A program made the position numbers and the translations under genes. 27,490 nt of DNA from Lojkania enalia (Eukaryota; Ascomycota; Dothideomycetes; Pleosporales). The notes beneath the pieces were generated by a model. The model saw nothing but the letters and a program-made list of their open reading frames with translations, did not search any database and was not told the origin of the DNA. This document shows, in pieces, positions 1 through 10,269 of the stretch (position 1 is its first letter; each line of letters opens with the position of its first letter). The stretch lies in the NCBI GenBank assembly GCA_010094045.1, contig ML986777.1, positions 60,289 to 87,778 on the forward strand, written 5' to 3'.

Positions 1-95
1 GAATCTAATAACTACTCTAGTCTATTTTATAATATACTACTATAGTCTATAATATAGTATAATATACTACTCTAGTTAATTAAGTTTATATATAT
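1..95. other. AT-rich flank with short irregular repeats
   Basis: No gene is visible. An 18-bp motif (ataatatactactctagt and a one-base variant) occurs at 29-46 and 59-76, and its 3' half occurs again at 11-21. This is the sequence into which the left end of Gypsy-1 inserted. The last five bases (91-95, tatat) match the five bases after the right LTR (11765-11769) and are read as the target-site duplication. Confidence 0.6.
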
Positions 96-398
96 TATTA
101 CGGACGCTTACGTATAGTTAGTTAATCGCACTTTAGATAGTTAACTCTATTACTATATACTATATATAAATATTAAAATATTGTATAAAGAATAGAGATA
201 TCTATATTATATAGGTTTTTATAGGGGCTAGGTCTGTACTACTATACAGGCTAGCCGGATCGACGAAACCTTCCTCTATTATAGTTAAGATAAGTTAGTT
301 ATATTCTAGCTAGCAGCTAATAACTATTACTAGTAGCTAGTTTAGGTATTATAGTAAGAATAGTATAGGTGTAGAGGTGTCGTAGTATTACTATAATA
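96..398 (-). repeat. Gypsy-1 copy 1, left LTR (3' LTR)
   Basis: This 303-bp repeat matches 11462-11764 and 15035-15337 without any net length change. Its ends are tatta and taata, the RIP-converted form of a TGTTA/TAACA terminus. Every difference from the right LTR that I saw is a transition, for example cggacg against tagatg at the outer end. The body carries ctagccgg and tagctagcagctaa motifs shared by all three LTR copies. Confidence 0.92.
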
Positions 399-413
399 GT
401 ACCCCTCTTTTAG
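399..413 (-). other. Gypsy-1 polypurine tract (plus-strand priming site)
   Basis: Just inside the left LTR the plus strand reads gtacccctcttttag. On the coding strand this is a purine run (aaaagagggg) that ends next to the 3' LTR, as expected for the polypurine tract that primes plus-strand DNA synthesis. It also fixes the orientation as minus. The same tract is at 15338-15352 in copy 2. Confidence 0.7.
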
Positions 414-505
414 TTATAAGCTCCTATAAGTTAGGTCTTTATATTATATTTAGGTTATTTATAATTAAGTAGTAGTTATTAATACTAGTATTAGTTAAAG
501 TCGTA
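414..505 (-). other. Gypsy-1 3' untranslated tail
   Basis: A non-coding part of Gypsy-1 between the polypurine tract and the 3' minisatellite. It aligns with about 15353-15450 in copy 2. No domain is visible. Confidence 0.6.
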
Positions 506-835
506 GGTATATTAGTATAACTAGTAGTTAATAGTAGTACTATATTAGAGATTAGGTTAGGTCAGTTTATATAGTAGTATTATACTAGGGATTAGGCTAG
601 GTTATATATATATCGGCGCGACTAGTAGTTAATAGTAGTATTATACTAGAGATTAAGTTAGATTATAGATGTATTAGCGCGATTAATTATTATTATATAG
701 TAGTACTATACTAAGAATTAGGTTAGATTATAGGCATATTAACGCGACCGGTTATTATTATATAGTAGTACTATACTAGAGATTAGGTCGGTTTATATAG
801 TAGTACTATATTAGGAATTAGGTTAGATCGGTATA
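506..835. repeat. Minisatellite in the 3' tail of Gypsy-1 (about six units)
   Basis: Six copies of a unit built on tagtagtactatactag followed by attaggttagg recur, starting near 531, 571, 633, 698, 762 and 798. The spacing alternates between about 36-40 bp and about 63-66 bp. The longer units carry an extra segment containing a gcgcga or acgcga core. The array lies between the chromodomain stop and the 3' LTR. Copy 2 of the element has only about two to three units at the same place (15465-15600). Confidence 0.75.
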
Positions 836-1395
836 GTATTATTATAGGCGTCTAGAAATATACTTAGATTAGATTCTAGCGCCTAATTAAGAATCTAAAT
901 ATAATATTATATTTAGATCTTATTTATTTAAGTTTCTAGTATAGTAATCTTCTACAGCAGTTATCTTAGTAAAGTTACTAGCCGGGTACTATTCTAGGTT
1001 ATAATAGCTAATCTACTTAACTAGATATTTATACCGGCGTCTCTATTAGTTATAGTAGAGGTCTTCTATTCGCTTAATAAGGTATTCTAGTTCTCTATTA
1101 ATTTTAATAGGTTTAAGGTTATATACTTATTAACTAGATAAGTAGTTAGATAACTTAGGTACTAGCTATAATAGTAATATATAGAATATAGGATGTATTT
1201 TAACTAATTTAGGTAGCTTTAGTCTATAAGTATATAAGAATACCTTTATAATAACTTTATAGGGGCCTATATTCTTCTAGTTAAACTTTTTTAATAGTCT
1301 TTGTATATATATTTCTAGTATCTAGTTAGACTAGATTACTAATCTAGTAGTTAGAGGCTAGTACGTACTTATAGTTGGCGTACTCTTATTAGAAC
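836..1395 (-). pseudogene. Gypsy-1 pol, 3' part: integrase C-terminus and chromodomain
   Basis: This is the last part of the Gypsy-1 polyprotein, separated from the rest by Gypsy-2. The minus strand from 1395 encodes the post-catalytic integrase region, with NIGPYKV near 1273 and KLPKLVKIHPIFY after it, the usual Ty3/Gypsy GPY-type module. Next come a charged linker and a chromodomain (about 1095-955) readable as YKYLVK, a stop at the Trp position, ISYYNLE, a stop at the next Trp, then YPASNFTKI. Chromodomains bind methylated histone H3 and direct integration to heterochromatin. The aromatic-cage Trp codons have become TAG, the change RIP makes to TGG. The likely end of the ORF is near 900. 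One frame change lies in an AT run near 1310; copy 2 shares it. Confidence 0.85.
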
Positions 1396-1400
1396 GCTTA
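1396..1400. repeat. Target-site duplication of Gypsy-2 (left)
   Basis: gctta at 1396-1400 precedes the left LTR and is repeated at 6905-6909 after the right LTR. The uninterrupted Gypsy-1 copy 2 reads agaacgcttatatttagata at the matching position (about 16151), with a single gctta, which confirms a 5-bp duplication. Confidence 0.93.
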
Positions 1401-1602
1401 TATAAAGGTCCCAGCCTATAGCTCGGTCCCGTTCCTATAATACTATGATAGTAGTTACTCTTATACGACCCTATACCTGCCTGGACTAAAGTAAGCGAAT
1501 AATATGTATCTTACCACCGTGTACCTTCTCTTCTCTTTCTCTAGCTTTAACAATAATAGATTCTTATTATATCTGATCCTATTATGTCCTCAGACCTTCT
1601 TA
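1401..1602 (+). repeat. Gypsy-2 left (5') LTR
   Basis: 202 bp, matching 6703-6904 with no indel. It starts tataaaggtccc and ends gaccttctta; the right copy ends gaccttctca, so the original terminus was CA. The LTR is less A+T-rich than its surroundings (for example cggtcccgttcct). The sequence after 1602 (atttgttaaagctta) should contain the primer-binding site, but RIP has blurred it too much to name the tRNA. Confidence 0.92.
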
Positions 1603-1689
1603 ATTTGTTAAAGCTTATACTATACTAGATTCTATCTTAACTACTAAGTAGATCTACTACCGTATAAAGTTATAGACTAAAATAGATTA

Positions 1690-2880
1690 GTAGAATAAGG
1701 ATTCGATATAGTAACTGTATAGAGATAGTTCGCTAAAATAGTAGCTAGACTGGAATGCCTAGAGAAAGAAAAGCAGTAATAATAATTTAAAAGAATAAGC
1801 CTTTATTAGAAGCTTAAGGAGTAACTGAATAAATATTCGGCCCCTAAAAGAAGTATCTCGCCAACTATACTATTAATAACTACTAAGCCTATTCGTACAA
1901 GAATTATACTTAATAAGTCGGACAAGTTCTAAGGAGACTATAAAGTATACCCTATTTAGAAAAGTAGTATAAAGACTAAGATCCGTATTAACAGTTTATC
2001 TATAGGCTTAATAGATACGATAGTAGCAGCCTATATAATATTATTTTATAAGAGTAATATTAGAATATACCTTTAATTATACGAAAAATATATTACTATA
2101 GGTATTCTTACCTATAATAAATTCTAGATAATTATAGATATACGATATAATAACCCCTACTATTAGAAATAAGCCGGGATTAAGTTTAAAACCCTAAGAT
2201 AAGGTAATAAAACTTTTATTAAGTTTCTAGTTAAATATAATCGTTTCTCTATAGAAGTATTATATAACTCTTACCTAGACTAAGTTAAGATATAAGATCT
2301 AGAAGGGAAGATTTATCTTAAACTCTACTAATTAATAATTAGTAGCGTTAGTAAGAAAGACTTTATATTATACGCGACTTTTATACAGAAACTTTATATT
2401 CTTAATAACTATTTTAAAGCAGCTAAACTTGATAGTACTTTTATATAGTCTTTTAGTAGGGAGAAGACTAGTTGGATAAGAAATAGCTAGGGACAGCTAC
2501 TTACGCCGCTCCCGTAACTATAACTATTAGCTACTATTAATAATACTATAGACTAGATGCTAATAGCTAATCGTAGACTCGTACAGCATCTAGATATAAG
2601 GCCTTAGCTACCGGAGAAAATAAGAAATATTACTAAGAAAGAGCTGAAGGCTTAGAAATAATAGAATACCTATTTTACCTGCGGAAACGGGGGTTACTTC
2701 GCTTAAAGCTGCTACTACGCTCCGCCTAGGAGTAGTATATAGTTTAATTAGGCTTGTATAATACCGCTAGAGCCTATTTAGTATAATAAGGAATGTAGAG
2801 ATATAGCCTAAGCTAATAGGATAGGAAAAGTATTACTCTAAACAGAAGTCAGCGTTTAAAACTATAAAAAGGGTAGGCGA
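1690..2880 (+). pseudogene. Gypsy-2 gag (capsid and CCHC zinc knuckle), degenerate
   Basis: The structural protein of the Gypsy-2 virus-like particle. In the frame with codon starts equal to 1 mod 3, capsid-like sequence runs from about 1750, for example DKF-stop-GDYKVY at 1921 and KFLVKYNRFSIEVLYNSY at 2221. It ends in a zinc knuckle at 2671-2712 that reads YFTCGNGGYFA-stop-SC, where the spacing fits CX2CX4HX4C. The first Cys now reads Tyr and the His reads Tyr, the expected products of TG to TA and CA to TA changes. Two stretches just upstream are rich in Lys/Arg codons and stops. The start codon cannot be recognised. The protease begins in a different frame downstream. Confidence 0.8.
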
Positions 2881-5800
2881 ATAAGTAAGTACTAGATAAA
2901 TTTAATCGATTTCGGATAACTAGCACTCTATTTACAGCCCCTACACCACTTAATAATATCTTTAACCTTCTTACCTTAATAGATAATAGCTATAACTTAT
3001 ATATAATAGTTAAGAAAAGGATTATACAAAAGGCTGGACTAGAATACCTTCGCCTCCTAATACTATTAACGGCCTTATTATTTAGCAACTTCTTAGCTAG
3101 AATTATTAAGGAGGTAGCTATTATTAACTCGCTAGATATAGGTAGGAGTTAAGTAGGTCTAGATCGGGTATTTACTTATATAGTCCTAAAGATAGAAGGA
3201 GATTATAGTATAATCTTAGGACGTTTATAGAGGTAAAGTAAGAACGTAATTATTAACTTAAAAACGGAAACCCTATATATTTATAGAATGGGGGTAATTA
3301 TATAAAACTAGGAGCTTTAGAAGTAGTAATATACGGCTAATATTACCTAAGTCTTAGTATATACTTTCTCTACTATAGCGAAACGCTATAGGGAACGCTT
3401 ATAAGATTCTCTTACTAAGCTACCCTATATCTTTACTGTTAGTATAGCCGATATTTAGAAGGCTCTAGAAAATAAGCTGAAGATAAACCCTCGTACGAAA
3501 CTTCCTAAAGAATATATATAGTAGCTCTATACTTTTAATTAATAGGAAGCTAATAAGCTACCGCTTTTAAGACTAGGAGTAGACTATATAATTAAGTTGG
3601 AAGGGAAAGATAGAAGCCCTCTAAAGATCCCCTTAGGTCCTTTATATAGAATATTATAGGAGATACTCCTTATCCTTTAGAAGACCCTAATAGAGCTCTT
3701 TAATAAAGGATTTATTTAGGTTAATAACTCTCTAGCTATAGTACTAGTCCTATTCGTATAAAAACTAGAGGGTAGCCTCTACTTTTATATTAACTACTAC
3801 GCCCTAAACGCTATTATATAGAAAGACTACTACCTTCTACCTCTAATCTAAGAAATACTAAATTAAATTAGTTAAGCTAAATAGTTTATAAAACTTAATA
3901 TTATTACTATATTTAATAAAATCTAAATTAAAGAAGGAGATAAATAGAAGATAGTATTTATAACCTGCTATAGTTTATATAAGTAGCTAATTATACTCTT
4001 CAGCCTTATAAATACTCTAAATACCTTCTAATAGTATATTAATTATATAATCTAGGAGTATTTAGGCGATTTTATCTTAGTATACTTAAATAATATTCTT
4101 ATATACACAGACGGCTCCCTATAAGACTATTAGCGCTACGTTAAAGTAATCCTTTAAAAGCTGATAGATGCTGGCCTTTAACTTAATATTAATAAGTACG
4201 AATTTAAGATCTATACGATAAAATATTTTAACTTTATTATTAATACGGAAAAAGGTATCTAAATAAACCTATAGAAAGTTAAAGTAATTTAGGACTAGAA
4301 AGTATCTATATTAGTTCGCGGTATATAAAGCTTTTTAGGCTTTATAAACTTCTACTACTAGTTTATTAAAGAATTTTCTAAAGTAGTTACTCTATTAACA
4401 GCTTTTACTTAAAGGGAATAAGAAAAGAAATAGTTTTAACTCGATAATTAGGTACTTACTACCTTTAATTATCTAAAGCGATACTTCGTATAAATACCAG
4501 CGTTAGCCTAGTATAACCCTAAAAGGGAAACGATTCTAGAGTATAATATCTTTAGCTAGTATATTAGAAGTATATTTTTATAATATAATAATAAAGGAGT
4601 TTTATAACCTATTACTTTTATATTAAAGTAAATACTTTCTATAGAGTATAACTACCTAATCTATAATAAAGAATTACTAGTAGTTATATAATACTTTAAG
4701 GAATAGGAAGAGTTTTTAAAACTATTTACGTACTTTATAATTTATATAAATTATTATAACCTAAAATACTTTACTAAAATATAGAAACTCTTTAAGTATT
4801 AGGTAAAGTAGATAGTATTTTTTATCTGGTTTAACTTCTAGTTTAAATATAAGCTGGGTAAGCTTAATATTTTAACTAATACTTTCTCGCGTTATAATTA
4901 GGATCTCCTAAAAGAAGCTAATAATAAGTAGATCTAGAGAAGGATTAGCCAACTTTTCAGACTGTTTAATTTTAAGAATAGGGTTTATACAGCCTCTATA
5001 TAAACTAGAAACTAGCGTGCTAAAAATACTCCTAACGATTAGGTAGAGGTAGTTACCCTAGAAGATTTTATATTAGAGGAGGAATTTATAGACGAAGAGG
5101 AGTCTATAATTAAGATATTATACGAGGAGTAGTAAATACTAATAGAGACCTTATAGTAAGATACCTAAGAAAAAGATAAGACGTATACTATATTTCTCTA
5201 TACTACTAAAGTAGGGGAGAGAATACTTTTAAAAATCCTCCGTTACCTTAAGATTAGCCTATCTAACTTCTTAGTCCTAAGAGATAGATTAATATAGAAA
5301 GAACGCGCTTAGATTTCTAAGAGCGAGTTACTTTATATAAAGCTAATCTAAAAGACTTATAACTCTTACTTAGCTAGCTACTCTAGTAAGAATATTATAA
5401 TTAGGTTAATATTACGGTACTACTTTTAGCCTAGAATAGCAGCGGATATTAAACGCTTTATATAAAATTGCTACTCTTATAATAGAAATATAGTTTAGTG
5501 TTCTAGAAAAAAAAGCCTATTATATCCTCTTCTAGTCCCTAAGAGGGTATAGTTAGAAATTTTAATAGACTATATTATTAACTTACTAAGAACCGTATAT
5601 AGTAATAAGTATATTCTTATTATTATAGACCGTTTAAGTAAAGGAGTACTCTTTATTACCGTCCTAAATCTTAAGAGCTAAATATTAGCTAATAAGTTTA
5701 TTAAGTATTTTATAGCATATTATAGGCTCCTATAAGTAATAGTCTCTAATAGAGGAGAGTAGTTTATATAAGACGTATAGGTATACGTCTATAAAATTCT

Positions 5801-6660
5801 TAAGATTAAGTAAAGGTTATTAATAGTATACTATCTAAAGACTAATAGAAGTATAGAGTATATAAATCAACTATTTAAAGAGCTTCTCTACTACTATTAT
5901 AACTACTACTAGGATAATTGGGATCTATAGCTACTACTAGCTTAGATTACTATTAGTACTAGAGATACTTCCTCTATAGGAGTTAGCCTATTCTTTCTTA
6001 CTTATAGCTATTACCCGAACTTAAGAGAGTTTATATAACTAGAAGAAGAGCTACTAATAGAGTAGTCTAGAAACCCTATTAATATAGTAAAATAGATTAT
6101 TAGTAAACTAAAAGACTATATTAAATTCGCGTAAGTAATAATAGCTTATATATAATAGTAGTAGTAAAAAATTTATAATTATATAAGGGATCCTATACTA
6201 TAATACTAATTAAGAGATAAAGTTTAGCTTAATATACGTAATATTAAGATAGATTCTATAAGGAAAAAGAAGCTTTATAAGCTCTATTAATAATATATAG
6301 TTATTAAGACTGTTAGATAAAATATATACTAACTAGACACCCTATTAGAAATTTATAACATCTTCTATATAACGCTACTTTACTCTATCGCTTAAGACCT
6401 ATTACTAAGTTAAATACAGGACAACTATTAACTAGCGCTAATTAGTATTAGAAATAAAGATAAATAGGAGCTTAAGAAAATCTAAGACGTATAAGTAATT
6501 AGTAAGAGGGGAGGCGGCCTAAAATAGTAGTTCCTTTATAAGTAGACTAGTTATACTATACTCTTATAGAACGACTAGAGTAACTATAAAAATACAATCG
6601 CTCTAGGAGAATTCGAACGGGATATAGAGTAGAATTTTACTAAAGAACTACTTATCTGTA
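2881..6660 (+). pseudogene. Gypsy-2 pol: protease, RT, RNase H, integrase, chromodomain
   Basis: The replication and integration polyprotein, in the frame with codon starts equal to 0 mod 3. The protease is near 2970-3110, with LTLIDNS where the family has an Asp-Ser/Thr-Gly-type site. The RT runs from about 3570 to 4460, with NYYALNAI (3791) and a YLNN box at 4083-4094 in place of YxDD, followed by SFLGFINFYY (4329) and FIKEFSKVV. RNase H and tether sequence is at about 4640-4900 (EYNYLIYNKELLVV). The integrase is at about 5400-6350, with the first catalytic Asp region ILIIIDRLSKGVLF (5613), a second readable as IVSNRGEQF (Asp to Asn), and the Glu region TNRSIEYINQLFKELL. The chromodomain is at about 6460-6620 (QFLYK, stop, TSY at 6528-6548). 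Stops are TAG or TAA at Gln, Trp and Arg positions. Confidence 0.9.
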
Positions 6661-6670
6661 TAACTTAGTA

Positions 6671-6702
6671 CTAGAGGAAGAGAAGGAGGAGGAGGGGAAT
6701 AT
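6671..6702 (+). other. Gypsy-2 polypurine tract
   Basis: An almost pure purine run (agaggaagagaaggagga, then ggaggggaa) ends just before the right LTR at 6703. This is the usual place and make-up of the tract that primes plus-strand synthesis, and it fixes the element as plus strand. Confidence 0.85.
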
Positions 6703-6904
6703 TATAAAGGTCCCGGCTTGTAGCTTAGTCCCGTTCCTGCGATACTATAATAGCAGTTACCCTTATACGACCCTATACCTACCTGGACTAAAGTAAGCGA
6801 ATAATATATATCTCACCACTATATACCTTCTCTTCTCTTTTTCTAGCTTTAACAATAATAGATTCTTATTATATCTGATCCTATTATATCCTCAGACCTT
6901 CTCA
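6703..6904 (+). repeat. Gypsy-2 right (3') LTR
   Basis: 202 bp, the partner of 1401-1602. It keeps the CA terminus (cttctca) lost in the left copy. About 20 transitions and no transversion or indel separate the two. It is followed by the gctta duplication at 6905-6909, after which Gypsy-1 resumes. Confidence 0.92.
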
Positions 6905-9900
6905 GCTTATATCTAGATAAGTTCTTCTCTAATATACTCTATAATATCCTTTATCTTATCAACTAGTCTATTAGCTTTCTAGACTATTAGGGACTATTTT
7001 AGCGGTTAATAGATCCCTATAAGCAGCTTAAAGCCTATTTAAGGGTACTAGATAAAGTAGACTAGAAATAGGAAGACTTTTATTAATTTAAATACTGTAT
7101 TATTTACTTTAAACTATACTATTAGCAGCTATTTAACCTAGTTATCTTATTTATAGCTAGTATAGGCTTAGAGAACTTATTCTATTACTATATTAGTATT
7201 TTCTATCTAACTATTAGTCTTTAAATAGAAGCTGGTTAATATATATATATTAATTTATAGCTATCTATAGAGCTCTTAGTAGAAGGTAGAAATAAACTAT
7301 ATTCTACAGTTAGATATAATAGTATATAGTAGTCTATAATAAACCTATATATAGTAATAGAATAGTTAGATAATATTAGAAGCTTCAATTCTTACATATA
7401 GTATTAGGTATCTATACTTACTAAGCCTATTAACTACTACTATAATATTTATACAACCTTCTAATTCTAGTAGATTAGTTATAAAGTCTATAGAGATGTT
7501 TTAAAACCTTTATTTAGGTATAGGTAATAGTTTTAGTAATCTATAGTATTTCTCTCTAAAAGTCTTACTTCTTTAGTATATATAATAACAGCCTATATAT
7601 TATTATACTAAGTTAAATATCTTTAACTAATAGTACTCGCGCTAGAGTAGTTTTAAGGTCTTTCCTCAACTAGAGTATCTACTAGATAGTAAGTTATAAA
7701 CGGCTTACAGCAGCTTAAGCTTTAGCTTATTATAGTCTAATACTATAAGTTAATCTTAATAGTATAGTTAATTATTACGCTCTTTATAGTTAGCTAGAAT
7801 TAGAAGCTTAGATTAATAGGTTCCTTTTCTTAGTAGCTTTAGGGTATCTTAGATTAGATTATCGTTCGGGTATTCTTTATCGATAATTTCTATAATCGAT
7901 TAGCCTACTTCTATTTATTAAAATAGTTTAGGACGAAGTAATATCTATTAATAACCTCTATAGGCCTCTTCTTATATAGGCTTATCTTATAACCTTTAAG
8001 TTAAGGTATTAAGCTTCTCTTTAAGTTTTCTAGGTTAGTATATAATACTAAAGTTAAACCTTAACAGATATTCTAACTAATAGGCCTATTAGTAGCTTAG
8101 CTGCTTTATTATTATAAAGTACTATAGATTCTTATAATTACTTAGCACTTTTATAGAAAATACTACACCTTCTAATTCAGGCCTCTATTACTTAAAATAT
8201 TAGATAATTATAAGCAGTTCCTTATTATATATTTTATAGTTGCCTTTAGTAGGGTTTATATACTTAGAGAAGTAGGTAATAGGTCTTAGTTTACCGTCAG
8301 CACCTCTCTAAAATAGCACGCTAACTATTATAAAGTTAGACACGTTAGCTTCTACTACTATTAGTAGCTTAGGGTTAAAATATTAGAGAATTAGTATAGA
8401 GATAAAGGTATCCTTTAGGTGGTCGAAGGAATATTAATAGCTATTATTCCAGTCGAATTAAGTATTCTTCTTAGTTAAGGCTACTAAAGAAGAGACTTTC
8501 TATAAGAAGTTACTAATAAATTGTTAGTAGAAGTTCGCGAAGCCTATAAAAGCTTAAACATTTTTTACATTCTTAGAATATTCTTAGTTAATAATTATTT
8601 CTACCTTCTTTAGATCTATATAAATCCCTTCTATAATAATTATATACCCTAGGTCGATTACTTCTAACTAGTAGAACTCGTACTTATCTATATTAAGCTG
8701 TAGACTATTTACTCTTAAGACTTTAAGGACTAGCTAAATATACTACTTATAATCCTTTAGATTCTTACTAAATATTAGGATATTATTAATATAAGTAGTA
8801 TAAAATATATTAAAGTATAGTCTTAGTATATTATTTATAAAGTATTAGAATATATTTAGAATATTAACTAGGCTAAATAGTATTACTAGATATTTAAACA
8901 GCCTATAGTATATATAAAAAGTAGTCTTCTATTCGTCTCTCTTAACAATTCTTAGCTTATTAAACGTAGCAATAATATTAAGTTTTATATAGTATTTAGT
9001 CTTACTAAATTAGGTTAATATTTCTTAGATTAGTAGAATCGGGTATTAGTTCTTAATAGTAATAGTATTTAAGGCTCTATAGTCTATATAGAATTAGAGA
9101 CCACTTCTAGATTTCTTTATAAAGATTATAGATATAGCTACTAGTAATAAGCTTATTCTAATAAATCCCTTAGATAAGTTCTTATTAAGGTACTTCTTTA
9201 GTACCTTCAACTTATTCTAGGACATCCCGTAGAATAGACCGAAGCTAGCTTACTTAGTATTCTCTAGTTTAATCTTATAATTATATAGTTATTATTTAGG
9301 TAACTTATTTATATTCCTATATAAGAAGATAGATAATAGGTTATAGTATTCTTTAGGTACTTTAGTAATAGGGTTAGTATACACCTTTAGGGCTAGAACC
9401 TTATTAATATCAGCTATTAATATAGCGAAGATTTTATAGTTAAGTTATTAGAAGAGTTAAACTAGCGGTACAACGCTTATATAATATATATCTAGCTATA
9501 ATATAGACTTTAGGTATTCGGGTTTAGATAAGTCCTCTTAGCTATAATCTTTATCTAAGGTTAGGTTGATTTTAGTTTTAAGTTCTTTTAACTAATATAG
9601 TATCTTAAGTAGCTAGTAATTATATTAAGTATAACTTAACAGGCGAAGCTTTAAATAGTACTATCTAAGCTTTAGACTATATAGAGGTTGTAAATTAATT
9701 GCTTTAAAGTCTTCTTTTATATTAGGTTTAGGTAGTTTATAGTCTTTAATAACTATTTAAGCAGCTTATTAATAGATAGTAGTATTAGTAAATTATAAGT
9801 ATCGAATTAGGTATTAATTAGTAGTAAAGACTAGCTATTTATTCTTATAGTCTAGGTTTATATAATATTTATATATCTATAGCTATCCTAGAATTAACTA

Positions 9901-10260
9901 GTATTTTTCTAGTATAGTTATATAGAAATATACTATCTTTAAATAGTTTAAGTGTTAGAGGGTTAAAGTAATTAAGTAGGAGATAGTCCCCTTATAAAGG
10001 ACTTCTTTATTAAAGCTAGTTAGATATAGGTTATATAAGAGTTATATCTTTTAAAGTTTTAAAGTATATATAAAGTCTCTATAGATATAGCTATAACTAG
10101 TAGCCCTAGTATTAATAAGAATATTAATATCTTACTAGACTAGGTCTTAATAGATTAAGAAAGGAGCTAGAATCTAGTAGTCCTATAACTATTTCTATAG
10201 GAGTTAATTCTATAGATATATAGAGATTTAGTATAGGCGTAATTTTAAAAAGTAACTTAC
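6905..10260 (-). pseudogene. Gypsy-1 pol: protease, RT, RNase H, integrase (main part)
   Basis: Read leftward from about 10260. The protease is near 10131-10100 (DINILINTRAT, the active-site Asp now Asn). The RT runs from about 9245 to 8550, with LFYGMS, KGFIRIS, FYIDYRALNTI (9096-9061) and a YINN box (8793-8782) where YIDD is expected. The connection AFIGFANFY (about 8555) leads to RNase H, with VVEANVSNFIIVSVLF (about 8350) and LRPITYFSKY. The integrase is at about 7720-6910, with GCYYIY-stop-RSKTFREKYY in the zinc-binding region, DFITNL and VVVNRLSKYRYLI around the first Asp, TIISNCR for the second, and ENTNIVIE for the Glu. Motifs at 10131, 8793, 7566 and 6927 share one reading register, so indels are nearly absent. 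Gypsy-2 interrupts it after the catalytic core. Confidence 0.9.
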
Positions 10261-10269
10261 TTCTAGAAC

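Larger units (their letters stand above)
1401..6904 (+). mobile_element. Gypsy-2: Ty3/Gypsy chromovirus nested in Gypsy-1, complete, RIP-degraded
   Basis: A 5504-bp LTR retrotransposon inserted in the integrase region of Gypsy-1, in the opposite orientation. The 202-bp LTRs (1401-1602 and 6703-6904) bound gag (zinc knuckle at 2671-2712) and pol in the order protease, reverse transcriptase, RNase H, integrase, chromodomain. A strong polypurine tract precedes the right LTR. The order RT-RNase H-IN marks Ty3/Gypsy, and the chromodomain marks a chromovirus. By eye, the LTRs differ at about 20 of 202 positions, all transitions. The pol motifs stay in one register from about 2970 to 6620, so decay has been by base substitution and not by indels. 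Its LTRs and coding motifs are unrelated to Gypsy-1 beyond family level. Confidence 0.94.

Noticed and set aside
96..398. Solo LTR or separate element at the left edge
   Set aside because: A matching LTR lies at 11462, the internal region between them is colinear with a full chromovirus, and both are flanked by tatat.
506..835. CRISPR-like array
   Set aside because: Units are adjacent and of two sizes with no unique spacers, and the region lies within a fungal retrotransposon.
1603..1640. A named tRNA primer-binding site for Gypsy-2
   Set aside because: The sequence after the LTR does not match a specific tRNA 3' end closely enough once possible RIP changes are allowed; several tRNAs would fit equally poorly.
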